Below, piece by piece: positions 50,816 through 61,379 of a DNA stretch of 64,000 nt. Source of the stretch: Acholoe squamosa (Eukaryota; Annelida; Polychaeta; Phyllodocida; Polynoidae); contig OX439042.1 in NCBI GenBank assembly GCA_949317995.1, positions 12,689,174 through 12,753,173 on the forward strand. The letters run 5' to 3'. The notes under the pieces are model-generated. The model was not told where the DNA came from. It did not search any database and saw only the letters and a list, made by a program, of their open reading frames with translations. The position numbers and the translations under genes are program-made. The stretch's first letter is position 1. Each line of letters opens with the position of its first letter.

Positions 50816-51754
50816 CTAAAAAGTAGCTTTCAGTGCTGTGGCGACTATATTGTCTATATCTATCCTGGTACCAAGTGGTTTGGCTAAGTACAAAAGAGCA
50901 GACAAGCTTGTCCAGTCACCGGTGTATCTGATGTCCTCTAGTGGGATACCGCACAGGTGCATAAAGGCAGTGCCTGAACGTCTCAGAGAATGTATTCCGG
51001 CCCTGTTTGCATCTATCCCAATAGTACTTAGTAGGTGTTTCAGGAACTTAAGTAGTGCTGAGTATTGTAATGGGACCAGCGAATTCCCTTTGCGTACTAG
51101 GAAGGCGGGTGCTTCAGGGTCTGTCGTTGGGGTACTGTCAAAGTGTCTCTTGAGTAAAGATACTGCACAAAGTGGTGAGTTAGGGACTCCTACGACCGGG
51201 ATGTGGTGGACTCTCTGTCCAAATTGGATTGTTTTTGAGCTTGAAACCGTGACAATCATTCCCCAGCTAGTGAATGATACAGACTTTCTTCTTAGAAAGT
51301 GTGGTGATACTTTTGCTGCGTTGTCTACTACTAGGTTGCTCTTCCTGAGAAGGGTCCTGAAGCTAGTAACGATGCATGCCCACATAGCTAAATGGTCAGG
51401 TACTGCTAGATTCACCTTTGTAAACATGTCCAAGAGTGCATTTAAACTTATCACTGCACTCACGTAATTGTCTATAGTGCTATACTTCAAGTCCGAAGAC
51501 AGGTACACTGAATATCGACACATGGTCTGAACCGAAGTGGGTACGACTATAGAGGCAGAGATGGTACAGAACACAATAAATCTTTTCCATTGGCTGCATT
51601 TAGTTTTCCAGGTGGAAACGCTCCAAGCATGCGCTCTCGCTATTGCCGCTTTCATGTCCAAATCTTCGCATAGCTTAGCCGCCGCTACAACATAGATACA
51701 TAGGAAGGTTATGCGGGTAATATAACACTCTTGACAAAGCATCTGCAAGGACAT
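50816..51754 (-). CDS. Tyrosine recombinase of the YR retrotransposon
   Basis: A 312-aa open frame. It has the C-terminal catalytic fold signatures of retrotransposon tyrosine recombinases: R137 in L-L-R-K-S-N-L, H255-x-x-R258 in I-H-S-L-R-R-S-G, W281 in G-D-W at the third conserved position, and the nucleophile Y289 in S-A-L-L-Y-L. It would insert the element's circular DNA by site-specific-like recombination without target duplication. The frame overlaps the end of the RNase H frame by 80 nt in a different register, as often seen in this class. It is uninterrupted, so it could encode an active enzyme if translated. Confidence 0.9.
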   Translation of the reverse strand: MSLQMLCQECYITRITFLCIYVVAAAKLCEDLDMKAAIARAHAWSVSTWKTKCSQWKRFIVFCTISASIVVPTSVQTMCRYSVYLSSDLKYSTIDNYVSAVISLNALLDMFTKVNLAVPDHLAMWACIVTSFRTLLRKSNLVVDNAAKVSPHFLRRKSVSFTSWGMIVTVSSSKTIQFGQRVHHIPVVGVPNSPLCAVSLLKRHFDSTPTTDPEAPAFLVRKGNSLVPLQYSALLKFLKHLLSTIGIDANRAGIHSLRRSGTAFMHLCGIPLEDIRYTGDWTSLSALLYLAKPLGTRIDIDNIVATALKATF

Positions 51755-52268
51755 TAAGTCGTCCTGGGATATGTAATGCTACAATATGGCAGTTATAAAG
51801 AGCTGTAAGCCAAAACAGTTCTCTCAGGAAGTCCATCGCTCTTGTATTTGTACTTTTGCCCTTATTCAGTGCGCTTACTACATGGGTGTTATCCGTGTAA
51901 CAGACAATTTTTCTATTGCGCCATAAAGGTCCCCACCTATTAATTGCCATTAAGATGGGGTATAGCTCCCTGATGTTTATGTTTTCAGGCACGAATTGAC
52001 TAGGTGGTGGGAGGCAGTGTCCATGACTGTCTATGTTCATACTGATCCTGCATCCCCAACCTGCACATATCCAGTCCTTGCCATACCTGACACCGTAGCC
52101 CCTGTCTGATGCGTCCATGTATAAGTCACTTTTTGTGGACGGTAGAGTGCTGACAATTTTTGCTTCGCCATTAAACCACTTTGCGAATCTTAGCCACCAG
52201 TCTAGGTCCTTGAAGAACCCGGTAGAGAGGGTTATGTACCTTTTAGTGCTCGTGAACGCAGATAACAT
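51675..52268 (-). CDS. RNase H region of the YR retrotransposon
   Basis: A 197-aa frame with the four RNase H acidic residues in order: D52 (Y-M-D-A-S), E101 (N-I-R-E-L), D126 (C-Y-T-D-N) and D176 (L-A-D-A-L-S-R). Its natural start is upstream, in the reverse transcriptase frame; the register changes at a run of seven G (minus strand, 52297-52303), where one base fewer would join the two frames. The domain degrades RNA in the RNA-DNA hybrid during replication. Confidence 0.85.
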   Translation of the reverse strand: MLSAFTSTKRYITLSTGFFKDLDWWLRFAKWFNGEAKIVSTLPSTKSDLYMDASDRGYGVRYGKDWICAGWGCRISMNIDSHGHCLPPPSQFVPENINIRELYPILMAINRWGPLWRNRKIVCYTDNTHVVSALNKGKSTNTRAMDFLRELFWLTALYNCHIVALHIPGRLNVLADALSRVLYYPHNLPMYLCCSGG

Positions 52269-53349
52269 GCCTATGACTCTGTGCGAGAATGTCCTGCCCC
52301 CCCTGACTAGTAGAGCAGTGTGCTAAGATCCCGCATAAACGGCGCAGCTGTTTCTTGGTTGCCCTTCGGCGACCTACAAAGAAACGTAGCTCACTGTGCA
52401 ATTTATTGATCTTACTCTCCGGTAGTCTGAGGCACATTTGTAGTGAGTCAATTTCTATCCCTAGATAAATTTGAACTTGTGCAGGTGAAAGAACCTTCTT
52501 ATAGGATAAGAAAAAGCCCAACGAGTGGAGTGTGCTATGTAGAAACAACTGTGCTTTTTGGCACTCAGCATATGAGTTACCCATGGTAAGTAAGTCATCG
52601 AGATAATTAAAGCAATAATAACCGTTAGCTCTCATATAACGAGCTATGCTGTCAGTAATCCTATTAAAGAGGAATGCAGCCATTCTAGTGCCGAATGACA
52701 CGAAGTTGTCCACTAAATACACTTTCTGTGAGTCGAATGTTCACTGTAGGCCCTGGAATTGCCTATCACTTGGCCTAATCATAATAGAGCGGTACGCTGC
52801 AGATATGTCTGTGACTGCCATGAACATACCGGGTCGGAGCACCTTAGTCACATCATCGATGCTAGTGTAACTAAAGTGGTGGAATGTCTCGTTCATATGT
52901 GAATTAATAGATAGACCTTCTGGTCTACTGGCGTCCGTTACCGGTCTATAACCGCCATCTCTTTTCTCAACTGCACCTAAGGCGTGGATGCAAGTAGGTG
53001 CTGCTGTGACTATAGACAATTTGCCTTGGTCTACTTCTGTCTTTAGCAGGTTATCAATGAAGTTCCTTGCTTCTTGGGGTACATAGTTCTTAGTGCTATA
53101 CTCACTGATATGTGTGTTTGGGTCCACTACTTTAAACCCGTGCATTATGCCGTCCATTAGGAAAGAGGCGTCATAATCCCAACCATTTGTACCATAAACT
53201 GAATTAGGACCTCCACTAAGCATTGATAACCAGCCTGCGGGTTTTATTTGAGATCTGACCCCTTTTAGGATATGGGTGGAGTTAATATCCCACAATGGAG
53301 CATAGTTTCCATAAATTGACAATAATTCTGATATGTCCGAAGTACACAC
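52243..53349 (-). pseudogene. Reverse transcriptase of the YR retrotransposon, interrupted by a stop
   Basis: One frame with a single internal TGA at 52741-52743. Upstream part: G-Y-R-P-V-T-D-A-S-R-P and M-A-V-T-D-I-S-A-A-Y (catalytic Asp of motif A). Downstream part: F-N-Y-L-D-D-L-L (motif C, catalytic Asp pair at 52594-52599), then the thumb region. The TGA falls between motif A and motif C where related enzymes usually have a Trp, consistent with one G-to-A change. The N-terminal side is in frame with gag. Confidence 0.88.
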
Positions 53350-53457
53350 AAGTGAGTCTCTATCACAATAAATGTCTGGTAAATTGTTGGTTGTTACATT
53401 GACCGCGGAACCGTAGGAATCCGGAATATCATGGGCACCGTCAATATTATTTGTACA

Positions 53458-54186
53458 TCAAGATACGCGGGAGTGGATCGGTGGTGCGAAAAAGGTTGAC
53501 CCCCCTCCCGCATTATTGTTTGCTCCACTGCTTGTGGTTGCTGGTTGATTTTTGCACCCCCCTTTTGCTGGGTGGGGGCCCTTACACACCGCGCATACGT
53601 GTTGCCTGTTACATGGGTTATACCAACATCTAGTGAAATTGAACAAAGCACAAACATCCGTAGGGCAATGGATTCTGTTTTGAGTAGAGGGGCCTTTACC
53701 TTTAGTGCCTTGTTTGTTACCTGCTTTTAATCTGGCTAATTCAGCCTTCAAATCCTGTACCACCTGTAGGTTATCGGAGCCCAAATTATCAGAGACTGAT
53801 GCGTGCTCAGCTGTCTGAAATCCGGGTAACTCCCCTGAAATCACTCTAGTAGTGAGATCATGCTCATATTTAGCTAGTGCACTCGAGGTATATGTGGCAT
53901 TGAGGCCCTTCCTAGCTACGAATCTCATATGGTCACCGTAACTTTTTGCAGACCACTGTGGTAAATTAGCAATAGCTAACTTCTCCTGGACACATGTCAT
54001 ACCGTATATTAGCTCTCTATATGTCATATCAGAGTAGACTTTGTCAGTGGGAATGTGGTAATCTGGCCTTAACCAGTGTTGTGACCTCTTTTTCTTAGAA
54101 GCTTCACCTATCTTAAATAAAGTGGATAACAAGTCACCTTGGTCCTTTGCATCCAGGTAGCCGGCAAGGTCCCCCTCCACGCCCAT
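53458..54186 (-). CDS. Gag-like region 2 with zinc-binding motif
   Basis: A 242-aa frame. The first part is a Trp/Tyr-rich core-like segment; the C-terminal part has a Cys/His cluster (C-x5-F...R-C-W-Y-N-P-C...H-V-C-x-V-C...H-P...C) typical of nucleic-acid-binding Gag proteins of DIRS/Ngaro elements, then a low-complexity Asn/Gly/Ser tail. It ends at a TGA at 53458-53460 that is in frame with the reverse transcriptase region, so gag and pol share one reading frame. Confidence 0.75.
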   Translation of the reverse strand: MGVEGDLAGYLDAKDQGDLLSTLFKIGEASKKKRSQHWLRPDYHIPTDKVYSDMTYRELIYGMTCVQEKLAIANLPQWSAKSYGDHMRFVARKGLNATYTSSALAKYEHDLTTRVISGELPGFQTAEHASVSDNLGSDNLQVVQDLKAELARLKAGNKQGTKGKGPSTQNRIHCPTDVCALFNFTRCWYNPCNRQHVCAVCKGPHPAKGGCKNQPATTSSGANNNAGGGSTFFAPPIHSRVS

Positions 54187-54210
54187 ATTCTCAGCTGTCA
54201 GGCCTGCAGT

Positions 54211-55392
54211 TTATAATCCAGTCTGGATGGTAGCAGAGGGGGGAAGCTTGGGTGGTGTGATCCTGTGTTGTTGATGTTGTGTGTCAGGCAAAGACCCAGT
54301 GTAGGGTGTCCCATCCAAGTAATACAGCTGTGGTACCTCCTGTGCTGCTGTGGTTGGGACTGTAGCACTGCCTACTGGGTTCTGCTTAGCCTGATTGAGC
54401 AATTTTTGCTGTTTTCCAGCCAAAAAAAGCATAAACTCCTGCTGTAAATTGTCTCCCTCGGCGAAAGCAGAAGGAACGCCATCTTGCACTCCCGAGCGTT
54501 CACGAACATTGCCGAACTTGCCCGAGCCGACGTAATCCGAAGCTTTCCGACCTAGGCTGTCGGCCGCGCTCGGTATATCCTCGTTGGTTAATATGCTGCT
54601 TGCGTTTGCTCTCCGGTGCATATCGTAATCCAGGCCGTGACCGTTCTTTTTCAATCCGCTGTCGGAGTTTACGTACCCGAAGAAACCCGAAGTGGCGTTC
54701 GGTATTCTCCGTACATCTGCCGACCGTCCCCGACTCTCTCCGAGCCCGTTTTCGGCGGCATTCTGGTATCTCCGTATGTGTCCGGCCGTGTTTGGGTTGG
54801 ATATGCCTTCGGAGGCGCTCGGCAAGGTCCGTACGTCTTCGGCTTTGGCGCTGCTGGCTGCATTAGTAAACGTTGTGTACTCCACTCGGTCGTCGACGTA
54901 TCTGCTGCTGCTCCTGGGTGCGTTCGTAAACGCGTCTCCCTGGTGAAAGCTGCTATTAGGTGCAGTCAAATCATGAAAATTTACGAATGCACCCATCCTC
55001 TTGTGTGCAGCACTCTGCTGCTTCTGCTGTATGTCTTTGAGAGATTTTTTGTAATCCTCCTCCAGTTCTGCATTCTCTAAGTCAATTAAGGCTAGCCTTT
55101 CTTCTAACACTAAGAGGTCACCTTTTTTCCTTAGTAGACCTGCCTTTTCTTCTGCTATAGCAATCTTCTCCTGGAGGATAGCTTCTGGTGACTTGGGGGG
55201 CTGTGTATTGCTCTGCCTTCTCTCTCCCAGGGGGGTGGCCATATTGGAAGCTCCTTGGTCTCCCCCTTCTTCCTCATGAAAAACTGCATTACTCCTGGTC
55301 TCCTCCGTGAGTTTGTGGTTTAGCACCCCACAGTTGGGACAGTGCTTTTTGTTGCCATGGTATGACTGTTGGCATACCAAACAAACCACCAT
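54211..55392 (-). CDS. Gag-like region 1 with zinc ribbon and coiled coil
   Basis: A 393-aa frame from the ATG at 55392; an ATG further upstream lies inside repeat A1 and is less likely to be the start. It begins with C4-x2-C7 and C18-x2-C21, a zinc-ribbon motif. A Glu/Lys/Leu-rich coiled coil follows (about residues 70-125), then a low-complexity Arg/Asn/Ser/Gly region. It stops at a TAA (54211-54213), nine codons before the in-frame ATG of region 2, so regions 1 and 2 may be one interrupted Gag. Confidence 0.7.
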   Translation of the reverse strand: MVVCLVCQQSYHGNKKHCPNCGVLNHKLTEETRSNAVFHEEEGGDQGASNMATPLGERRQSNTQPPKSPEAILQEKIAIAEEKAGLLRKKGDLLVLEERLALIDLENAELEEDYKKSLKDIQQKQQSAAHKRMGAFVNFHDLTAPNSSFHQGDAFTNAPRSSSRYVDDRVEYTTFTNAASSAKAEDVRTLPSASEGISNPNTAGHIRRYQNAAENGLGESRGRSADVRRIPNATSGFFGYVNSDSGLKKNGHGLDYDMHRRANASSILTNEDIPSAADSLGRKASDYVGSGKFGNVRERSGVQDGVPSAFAEGDNLQQEFMLFLAGKQQKLLNQAKQNPVGSATVPTTAAQEVPQLYYLDGTPYTGSLPDTQHQQHRITPPKLPPSATIQTGL

Positions 55393-55411
55393 GATACATA
55401 AAAAAAAACAA

Positions 55412-55601
55412 AAAATTGAAGCAGTGGAAGAGTCCCATGTGTGTGCCCTTAGGCTAGCAGGCTGCAGTAGTGGGTCACTGCCCACAGGTATGTTCAGTAG
55501 CAGTGTGTGTGTGTGTGTGTGTGTGTAGGAGTAGCAGGTGGGTGAGTAGTAGTGGTACTGACCGTATCAATACATAGACCAATCAGGATTGGTCTCACCC
55601 A
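55412..55601 (-). repeat. Split direct repeat A1
   Basis: The 5' end of the element in element orientation and partner of A2. It contains (GT)12 on the + strand. The sequence outside (AACATGCAAGC) resumes the host 3' UTR. Confidence 0.9.
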
Positions 55602-55639
55602 ACATGCAAGCTGAAATTTCTAACTGACACATACATTTG

Positions 55640-55660
55640 AATAAAGTCTTGGAAAATAAA
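55640..55660 (+). promoter_or_regulatory. Displaced polyadenylation signals of SLC17 copy 2
   Basis: AATAAA occurs at 55640-55645 and 55655-55660, directly beyond the retrotransposon. Without the insertion these would lie about 90-110 bp after the stop codon of copy 2, a normal 3' UTR length. The inference depends on the insertion being in the 3' UTR. Confidence 0.5.
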
Positions 55661-58600
55661 GAAATGGATTCAATTGTGTGTTGTAAGTGATTTTCTACAA
55701 TTCAAAACACCAATGAATTAGCACTGTTTTGAATGAAACAGGGTTTCCCTGACTCTTAAACATCTGTCTAATTTATCCTTTTCTTCCTTGACCCTTCAAA
55801 AGCACATAAACTTAATAGGTATAATTTTATTTTGCTAAATGTTTTGTTAGGTTAAACTGTGAAAGCCATATTATGTAGACAGCCAAATCCTTTCGCTCAG
55901 CCTTAAGACTGAAAATTGTAGTTTTTGCCAATAAAGATTCACTCTCCCACTAAATTTAGGTGTTGGGAAGGTCTCGGGAATCGATTGAATTATTCAATCC
56001 CGACTTGTGAATACTACAAGAATTTCCTACAAGAAACTCCTGAAAACATGGACACACCAGAACATCTTGTGATCATTTCATCCTATACACAAGTTCGATT
56101 TCTGAGTAAATTCCGGTAAAGCTAAGGTGTTTCCAAAGGGTAGGTTCAGACGCGTGGGTCACCAAGAGTAAGTTTAACAGGTACCAGAGGGAGGTCTGAG
56201 CTTATCAGACACTCGTAATCAGATTAACCCCACTGACGGTCTGGCTCACACCTTTATACGTCGCAAGCGGGGTGGCAACATGGAGTGGTGTAGTATGGAA
56301 GCTGGGAGAGAGGTGCTGCCACCTCTTGACAAGCATAACCATCACCTACTCGAGCCAACCATCACTCGGAACGCTGGTCAGCCTACAAGACATTTGACTA
56401 GTATGTAAACCATGCCCCTACAATATTAAGGTGTGTTATAACGTCATCTCCTTTAATCTGTCTCATCTATTCTTCACTTGAAACAAATTTGGTATACCAT
56501 ATTAGGTTCTGTAATGTGGCTCATTTGTAACAATTATTAGTAAAACCCATAATGACTATGACATTTGAATTCTTCTCAAATTAGAAGTCAGCTTGATCAG
56601 AATGTCAGTACTTGGTTAAAAACCTCTGGTGGATTGATTCAGAACTATAATGAGACTGATTCTCGGGAGGGACTTGAGATATTCCCAGGAACTGAACATG
56701 TTTTCCTTTTCTTGAGGATAAGATGTTTTGGCGTGTCCACATTTCCAGGGAATAATCACGTTCTCAGAACTTGAGATTTACTCGAGTGTTGGTCATGTCC
56801 CTAGATTTGTCCAAGTTATGAATGTTCTAAAATCAAGTCCTGTTCAGTGGGCTTTCCCGAGGCTAGACATACCTGTATCTTTGTGTTCGACCTTCAGAGG
56901 TGTAATTCATCAAAGTCATTTTAGGAAACTCTCCCGAGGTATATATCAGGATGTCAAATTTACTATTTTCCTAAACCCTTAAGATGACTTGCCAGACAAA
57001 ATGTTTGTCAGGCTTCAAGTTTGACAAGTAATTATTAACTGCAAAGGTTATTAGAGAGACCCTGGGTCGATTTGGGGTTTTAAGACACCTAAATTCTTCA
57101 GAAATGACACATTCCCTCACTTTGCATCAAGATATCTTCATGTTATGCTGTTTATATCATGAAAATAACATAACATAGGATCATTTAGAACATACAAATC
57201 ATGTAAATTGTCTTTGTTTACATGAATAATAGCATATATGTAAAACTTTACTTCATCAAGAAGGAATAAGACGCCCATGCACACAATGCTTTTCCTATGG
57301 GGAAATGATGTGTTTCTGATGGTAGAACTTGGTACTAAAAAAGGGCAAGAAAAAATCAAAACTGCGTCATAACTTTTGGAGTTTCAAGCAATGTATGCAG
57401 TGCCATTCCATATGTTAGAATTGCACCACAATTTAAACTCAGGAAACCCACCTGCGAATTCACTAACTTTACCTAAAAATCAAATATATTCACCAAACTT
57501 TCTGAAATAGCTTCCAGACATTATATGTTTATCATAAATATATGTGCCAGCTAATGCTTTGTCTAAGTTAGACTAAATGTATTCTCATGTACTACATCAC
57601 AGATGTCTGTATATGAAGGCAGTACCCTCAGTCCCTGCACTCCCATACATATGTGACACACACACCCATTCCCTCCCATCAAAAACACCCGCTATTCCAC
57701 GGATTTCTAGAGAGAAAAGACTCCTTTTTGTGAAAAAACATGGATCTGTCAGGGCAAATAAACACCCATTTGTTCACAAAAAGGGACCTCATTTCTTTCA
57801 TAGAAACAATCCTTCATCACATTTCAAGAACTTTGTCATTCCAAAAGACCTCTTCGGGGGGGGGGGGGGGGTGGAAAAAATGCCCTACTTTCCTGTTTTA
57901 GGAAATGAGTGTGTGTGTCAGTGTAGCATAGAGAGTGCAGAGACCGAGACAGTACCGATATCCTCTGTCACACGAGGGGTTATCAACATAGTTCTGAGAT
58001 GAATTCGTGACATATTTAGATATCAACTAGTGGCTTCGCCACTAGATAGTGGGGGCAAACTGCACCCCTTCCCCATTATCTCCCCCACAGCCCACAGTCT
58101 ATACCCACAGCTAACCCACAGCCTAAGCTCCACTAGAGCCCCCTGGTGTCTTACAGCAGAAGCGCTTATCTTAGCGGCGCTTAACTTAGCAACGATGTGT
58201 ATCCTAGCAACATCAAACAATTTTACACTCTCCTAGCAGATTCTCTCGGAGGTTAGATTTTCAGTAAATAGGGGGCCTATCTCTGGAACTACCTGTCCAA
58301 TTTTAATGTATGACCCCTCTAATTAAAGCCCTCGGCGAGTACAGTCTAGATCTACAAAGATCGAGAGATTTCCCTCAGAAGGAGCACCAGAATGGGCGCC
58401 GATCTGTCTGGATCGAGATCCAAAATGGCAGCCATTTTAGCATGTCTGATGAATTTTGAGGCTATAAAACGTTTTACCAAAACATAGATTAAAGAAAACT
58501 CGAATAGTAAAACATTAGGAACAATCAAGTTGATATAATACCAAAAAGTTCTGAAAATATATTTGTTGAATTGTCTGTATATCAGGTCGAGTTAGCTGGC

Positions 58601-59025
58601 ACTTTTCTAACTGGTTCATAGCCTGAAAATTTTGCTTCATCTGGTACCTCACGAGCACCAAAGTCTAAAGCAGTCATTCATTGGGAAAATATAACCAGCG
58701 ATCTAAACAGGTTCTAATTCCTTAATCTTGAAAGAAAATCATTTACGTTGTAACCATGGTCTGATAAGATTCCCTTTTCATTTCTTTTTGTGAACATTTA
58801 TCTTTATTGCCGACAGAGGTTGATATATATGAGGATATATGTGTACTATACATGAAAACGAGTATGTTCACTGAACTGAGATTACATAAACACCACATGA
58901 ATACAGCACTAACAGTGTGGAAAGATCATATACCCCTGGCAATGAAGAAAGGTAAGCCTTCTACCGACCCAAAGGTGCAGTGGTAGATTATTCTAGACCT
59001 ACCTGTTAATTGTCCAGCTAATTAT

Positions 59026-59072
<47 letters not shown>

Positions 59073-59360
59073 AACTATATACACTCGTGTATATTTATAT
59101 AATTAGCCGCGGACGGTTAGGGACTACTTGCAGCGCGCATTGGTATCTATGATGTCATAGTATGATGTCATGGTAAATAACTCCTCCAGTATATAAGGGG
59201 GAGTTTCAAAGTAACCATCAATTGGCTCGATTCACCTGTACAGGTAACACCACGCTGGGTGTTCCTGGAGTTTTAAATTGTTTTTTCGTGTTTAACCCGG
59301 GATTCTTTGATCAAGATAAGTAGAAAAACAACTAGAAGTACGAAATCGGCTAATTATTAT

Positions 59361-59418
<58 letters not shown>

Positions 59419-59538
59419 AAATTAGAAAAAAAAACAGGAGAGACAAATGATCTTAAATGGCTGTCAATCGAACCCTGTGCAACCCTAGGTAGCCCCAGGA
59501 ACTAGTGACTTCAAAAAGGATTTAGTGCCTAGTTTGAA
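55661..59538. other. Intergenic tract with microsatellites
   Basis: No gene recognised. It contains a G run at 57857-57872, a short hairpin CTAGTGGC/GCCACTAG at 58026-58044 and two (AT)n tracts (59030-59070 and 59364-59412). Confidence 0.45.
59018..59412. repeat. Segment bounded by two GCTAATTATTATG-(AT)n repeats
   Basis: GCTAATTATTATGT followed by a long AT microsatellite occurs at about 59018-59070 and again at 59349-59412, in direct orientation. Between them lies a non-coding segment with a TATATAAGG box near 59190. It could be a short retroelement or solo repeat with terminal microsatellites; class unknown. Confidence 0.4.
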
Positions 59539-59871
59539 TTAATAATGTGAGTCAGTTAGTCGTCTCTCAGCAGAAAATTCATTCCAATATATTGCTACAA
59601 TATTCAACACTTTTTCTGTATGCCATGCAGTTTGCTTGTGGAACTGCCAATACTGGACCATCAAAGGCTCTTGTATAGATAAGCCCCTATTATCCCTATA
59701 TTCAGCTTTCAGAGACCTAATGTACATATAGTTCATTACGTGACATGTTCTCCTATCTTTCAGTAGTGGCATTGCTGCTAGAGTATGAATATAATTGGTG
59801 TCTCTCATGTCATGGTACATCCTAAAATTAACAGTTTTGCAAACATTATTCAAGTGAACATCATATTTCAA
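59539..59871 (-). mobile_element. LINE remnant, C-terminal RT-flanking region
   Basis: The frame reads A-A-M-P-L-L-K-D-R-R-T-C-H-V-M-N-Y-M-Y-I-R, then Y-R-D-N-R-G-L and Y-W-N-E-F. This order (L-x-D-R-R...H...M-Y-x-R...D-N-R...W-N-x-L/F) is characteristic of the extreme C-terminus of LINE reverse transcriptase proteins. Isolated fragment. Confidence 0.6.
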
Positions 59872-60872
59872 GGTACTTGTAGGACAGTTTCGAGGATTTT
59901 GTCATTTATAGACGGATTAACATTTGTATTGTGTAATCAGTGACATTGATCAGTGTAGGTTGATAAACAGTGCATCTCAGGTCATTGATCGAGACAATGA
60001 GTACCAGTAGGTGGAGTGGTATTGATTTAAAAATACTATAGATTATGGTAAGAAGTGTGGGCCTATCCAGACCTAGGTTCCGTTTATGGCAAAGCCCGGG
60101 GGGCACTTCCGAAATCTTGGCTACTTTAACATGATTTCAAGCGAAAAATGTTCCAAATCTACAATATTGGGCCCCTTGATTGGGGTACAAAATCTGGAAC
60201 TTTGTTTGTACATAGAACCTATATAGAAAAGATGGGAATGTGACCCCCCCAAGGGTAGCAAAGCCATGAAACTCAGGATGAGGCTAATGCTATTCCCACC
60301 TTTTAGCAGGTGAGCAAAAAAGGAAACCTCTGAGGCAGAGTATTAGGCTATCATTTCTGTTTAACCACTCAATTCTGACCCTACAAGATATTGTCATACC
60401 TCTATATTGATGACTGAGTGGGTTACTACTGCACTTATCTTTGATTCTTTGGCTCTAATCACTGTAGTAGCTTATACCACATTGCTGCTAGGAAGTATGG
60501 TTGTTGTTGTTTTTATTTTCAGGCAATAAATCTCAATACAAGTACAATATGAGTTTTTTAACCAAATGCCCCCCCCCCCAACAATGGTTCATGTGTTCAG
60601 TGTGTTTAGTGTGTGCAGACTCGTCCTGGTACTTGGTCACTCTCTGTTCTTATCACTTATCACAGTATTATAAGAAACGCCTCCTTAGATTCTGCGTGTT
60701 GTACATTCGCTGCAAGATGATCCCACAGTTGCCTGCCCCTATACATTGGACTTTTGTTGTATGTATACATCTCTTCTTGATCTTGGCAGTTTGACTTGTA
60801 TCTTGACATTCCCATGTAGGTTGCATACCGGTTCTACATAATTTTCCTTATCCTGTATATGGTTGTACATAA

Positions 60873-61094
60873 TTAGCAGAAGCACCCTGTCTTTCTTGGT
60901 TTGAGTTTATTCAACCCATACATTTCATGCAGGTCATCCACATGTGCATCCCTTCTGTCCCTGATTCTGTCACAGATACTTAGAGTGTCATTCTTTAATA
61001 ATTGCAATTTCTCTGGTATCCATTGTGGTGCGCCATCCCATTTGAAGGAACAATAGTCCATGATGGAGTGCACCGTGCTAAGACAGACCTTCAT
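60873..61094 (-). mobile_element. LINE remnant, RT thumb region
   Basis: The frame contains L-S-T-V-H-S-I-M-D-Y-C-S-F-x-W and L-Q-L-L-K-N, followed by L-H-x-M-Y-G-L-x-K-L-x-x-R, the usual pattern after the reverse transcriptase core of LINE elements. Same strand as the fragment at 59539-59871 and in the correct order, so both may derive from one broken element. Confidence 0.6.
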
Positions 61095-61379
61095 TGTAGT
61101 TGTTTGGTCAGTATCATGTCATATATTATAGAGTTGTGCCAACCCCTGCTGTACTAGGGATATCACTTTATTACCTTGTGGTACAAAAAAACGTGGTACA
61201 AATGGTAACATCTTTGGTGTTGTTTTATTGCCCATAATTCTCTTACATTCTACTGATAGTTTTCCCCCCACTTCTACTCTACATTTAGGGCAACAACATG
61301 AACCTCTTCTCTCATAGGTAAACTGTTTACTTATGACACTACAACTTACTCAAGGATAACAGGTGAAAAAGAATCAAGC

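Larger units (their letters stand above)
50385..55601 (-). mobile_element. Ngaro/PAT-type tyrosine-recombinase retrotransposon
   Basis: In element orientation (minus strand) the order is repeat A1 (55601-55412), gag-like region, reverse transcriptase, RNase H, tyrosine recombinase, repeat B1 (50768-50699), repeat A2 (50699-50508), repeat B2 (50454-50385). A1-ORFs-B1-A2-B2 is the split direct repeat structure known from Ngaro and PAT elements; DIRS elements have inverted termini instead. There is no DDE integrase and no protease was recognised. A1 and A2 differ by one base and one GT unit, B1 and B2 by one base, so the insertion is recent. The coding part nevertheless has three in-frame stops and a frameshift. 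It lies antisense in the 3' UTR of SLC17 copy 2. Confidence 0.92.

Noticed and set aside
50838..51467. 209-codon plus-strand frame
   Set aside because: Antisense shadow of the tyrosine recombinase, which has all catalytic residues.
54600..55080. Plus-strand frames of 80-150 codons opposite the gag-like region
   Set aside because: Antisense shadows of the minus-strand gag frame.
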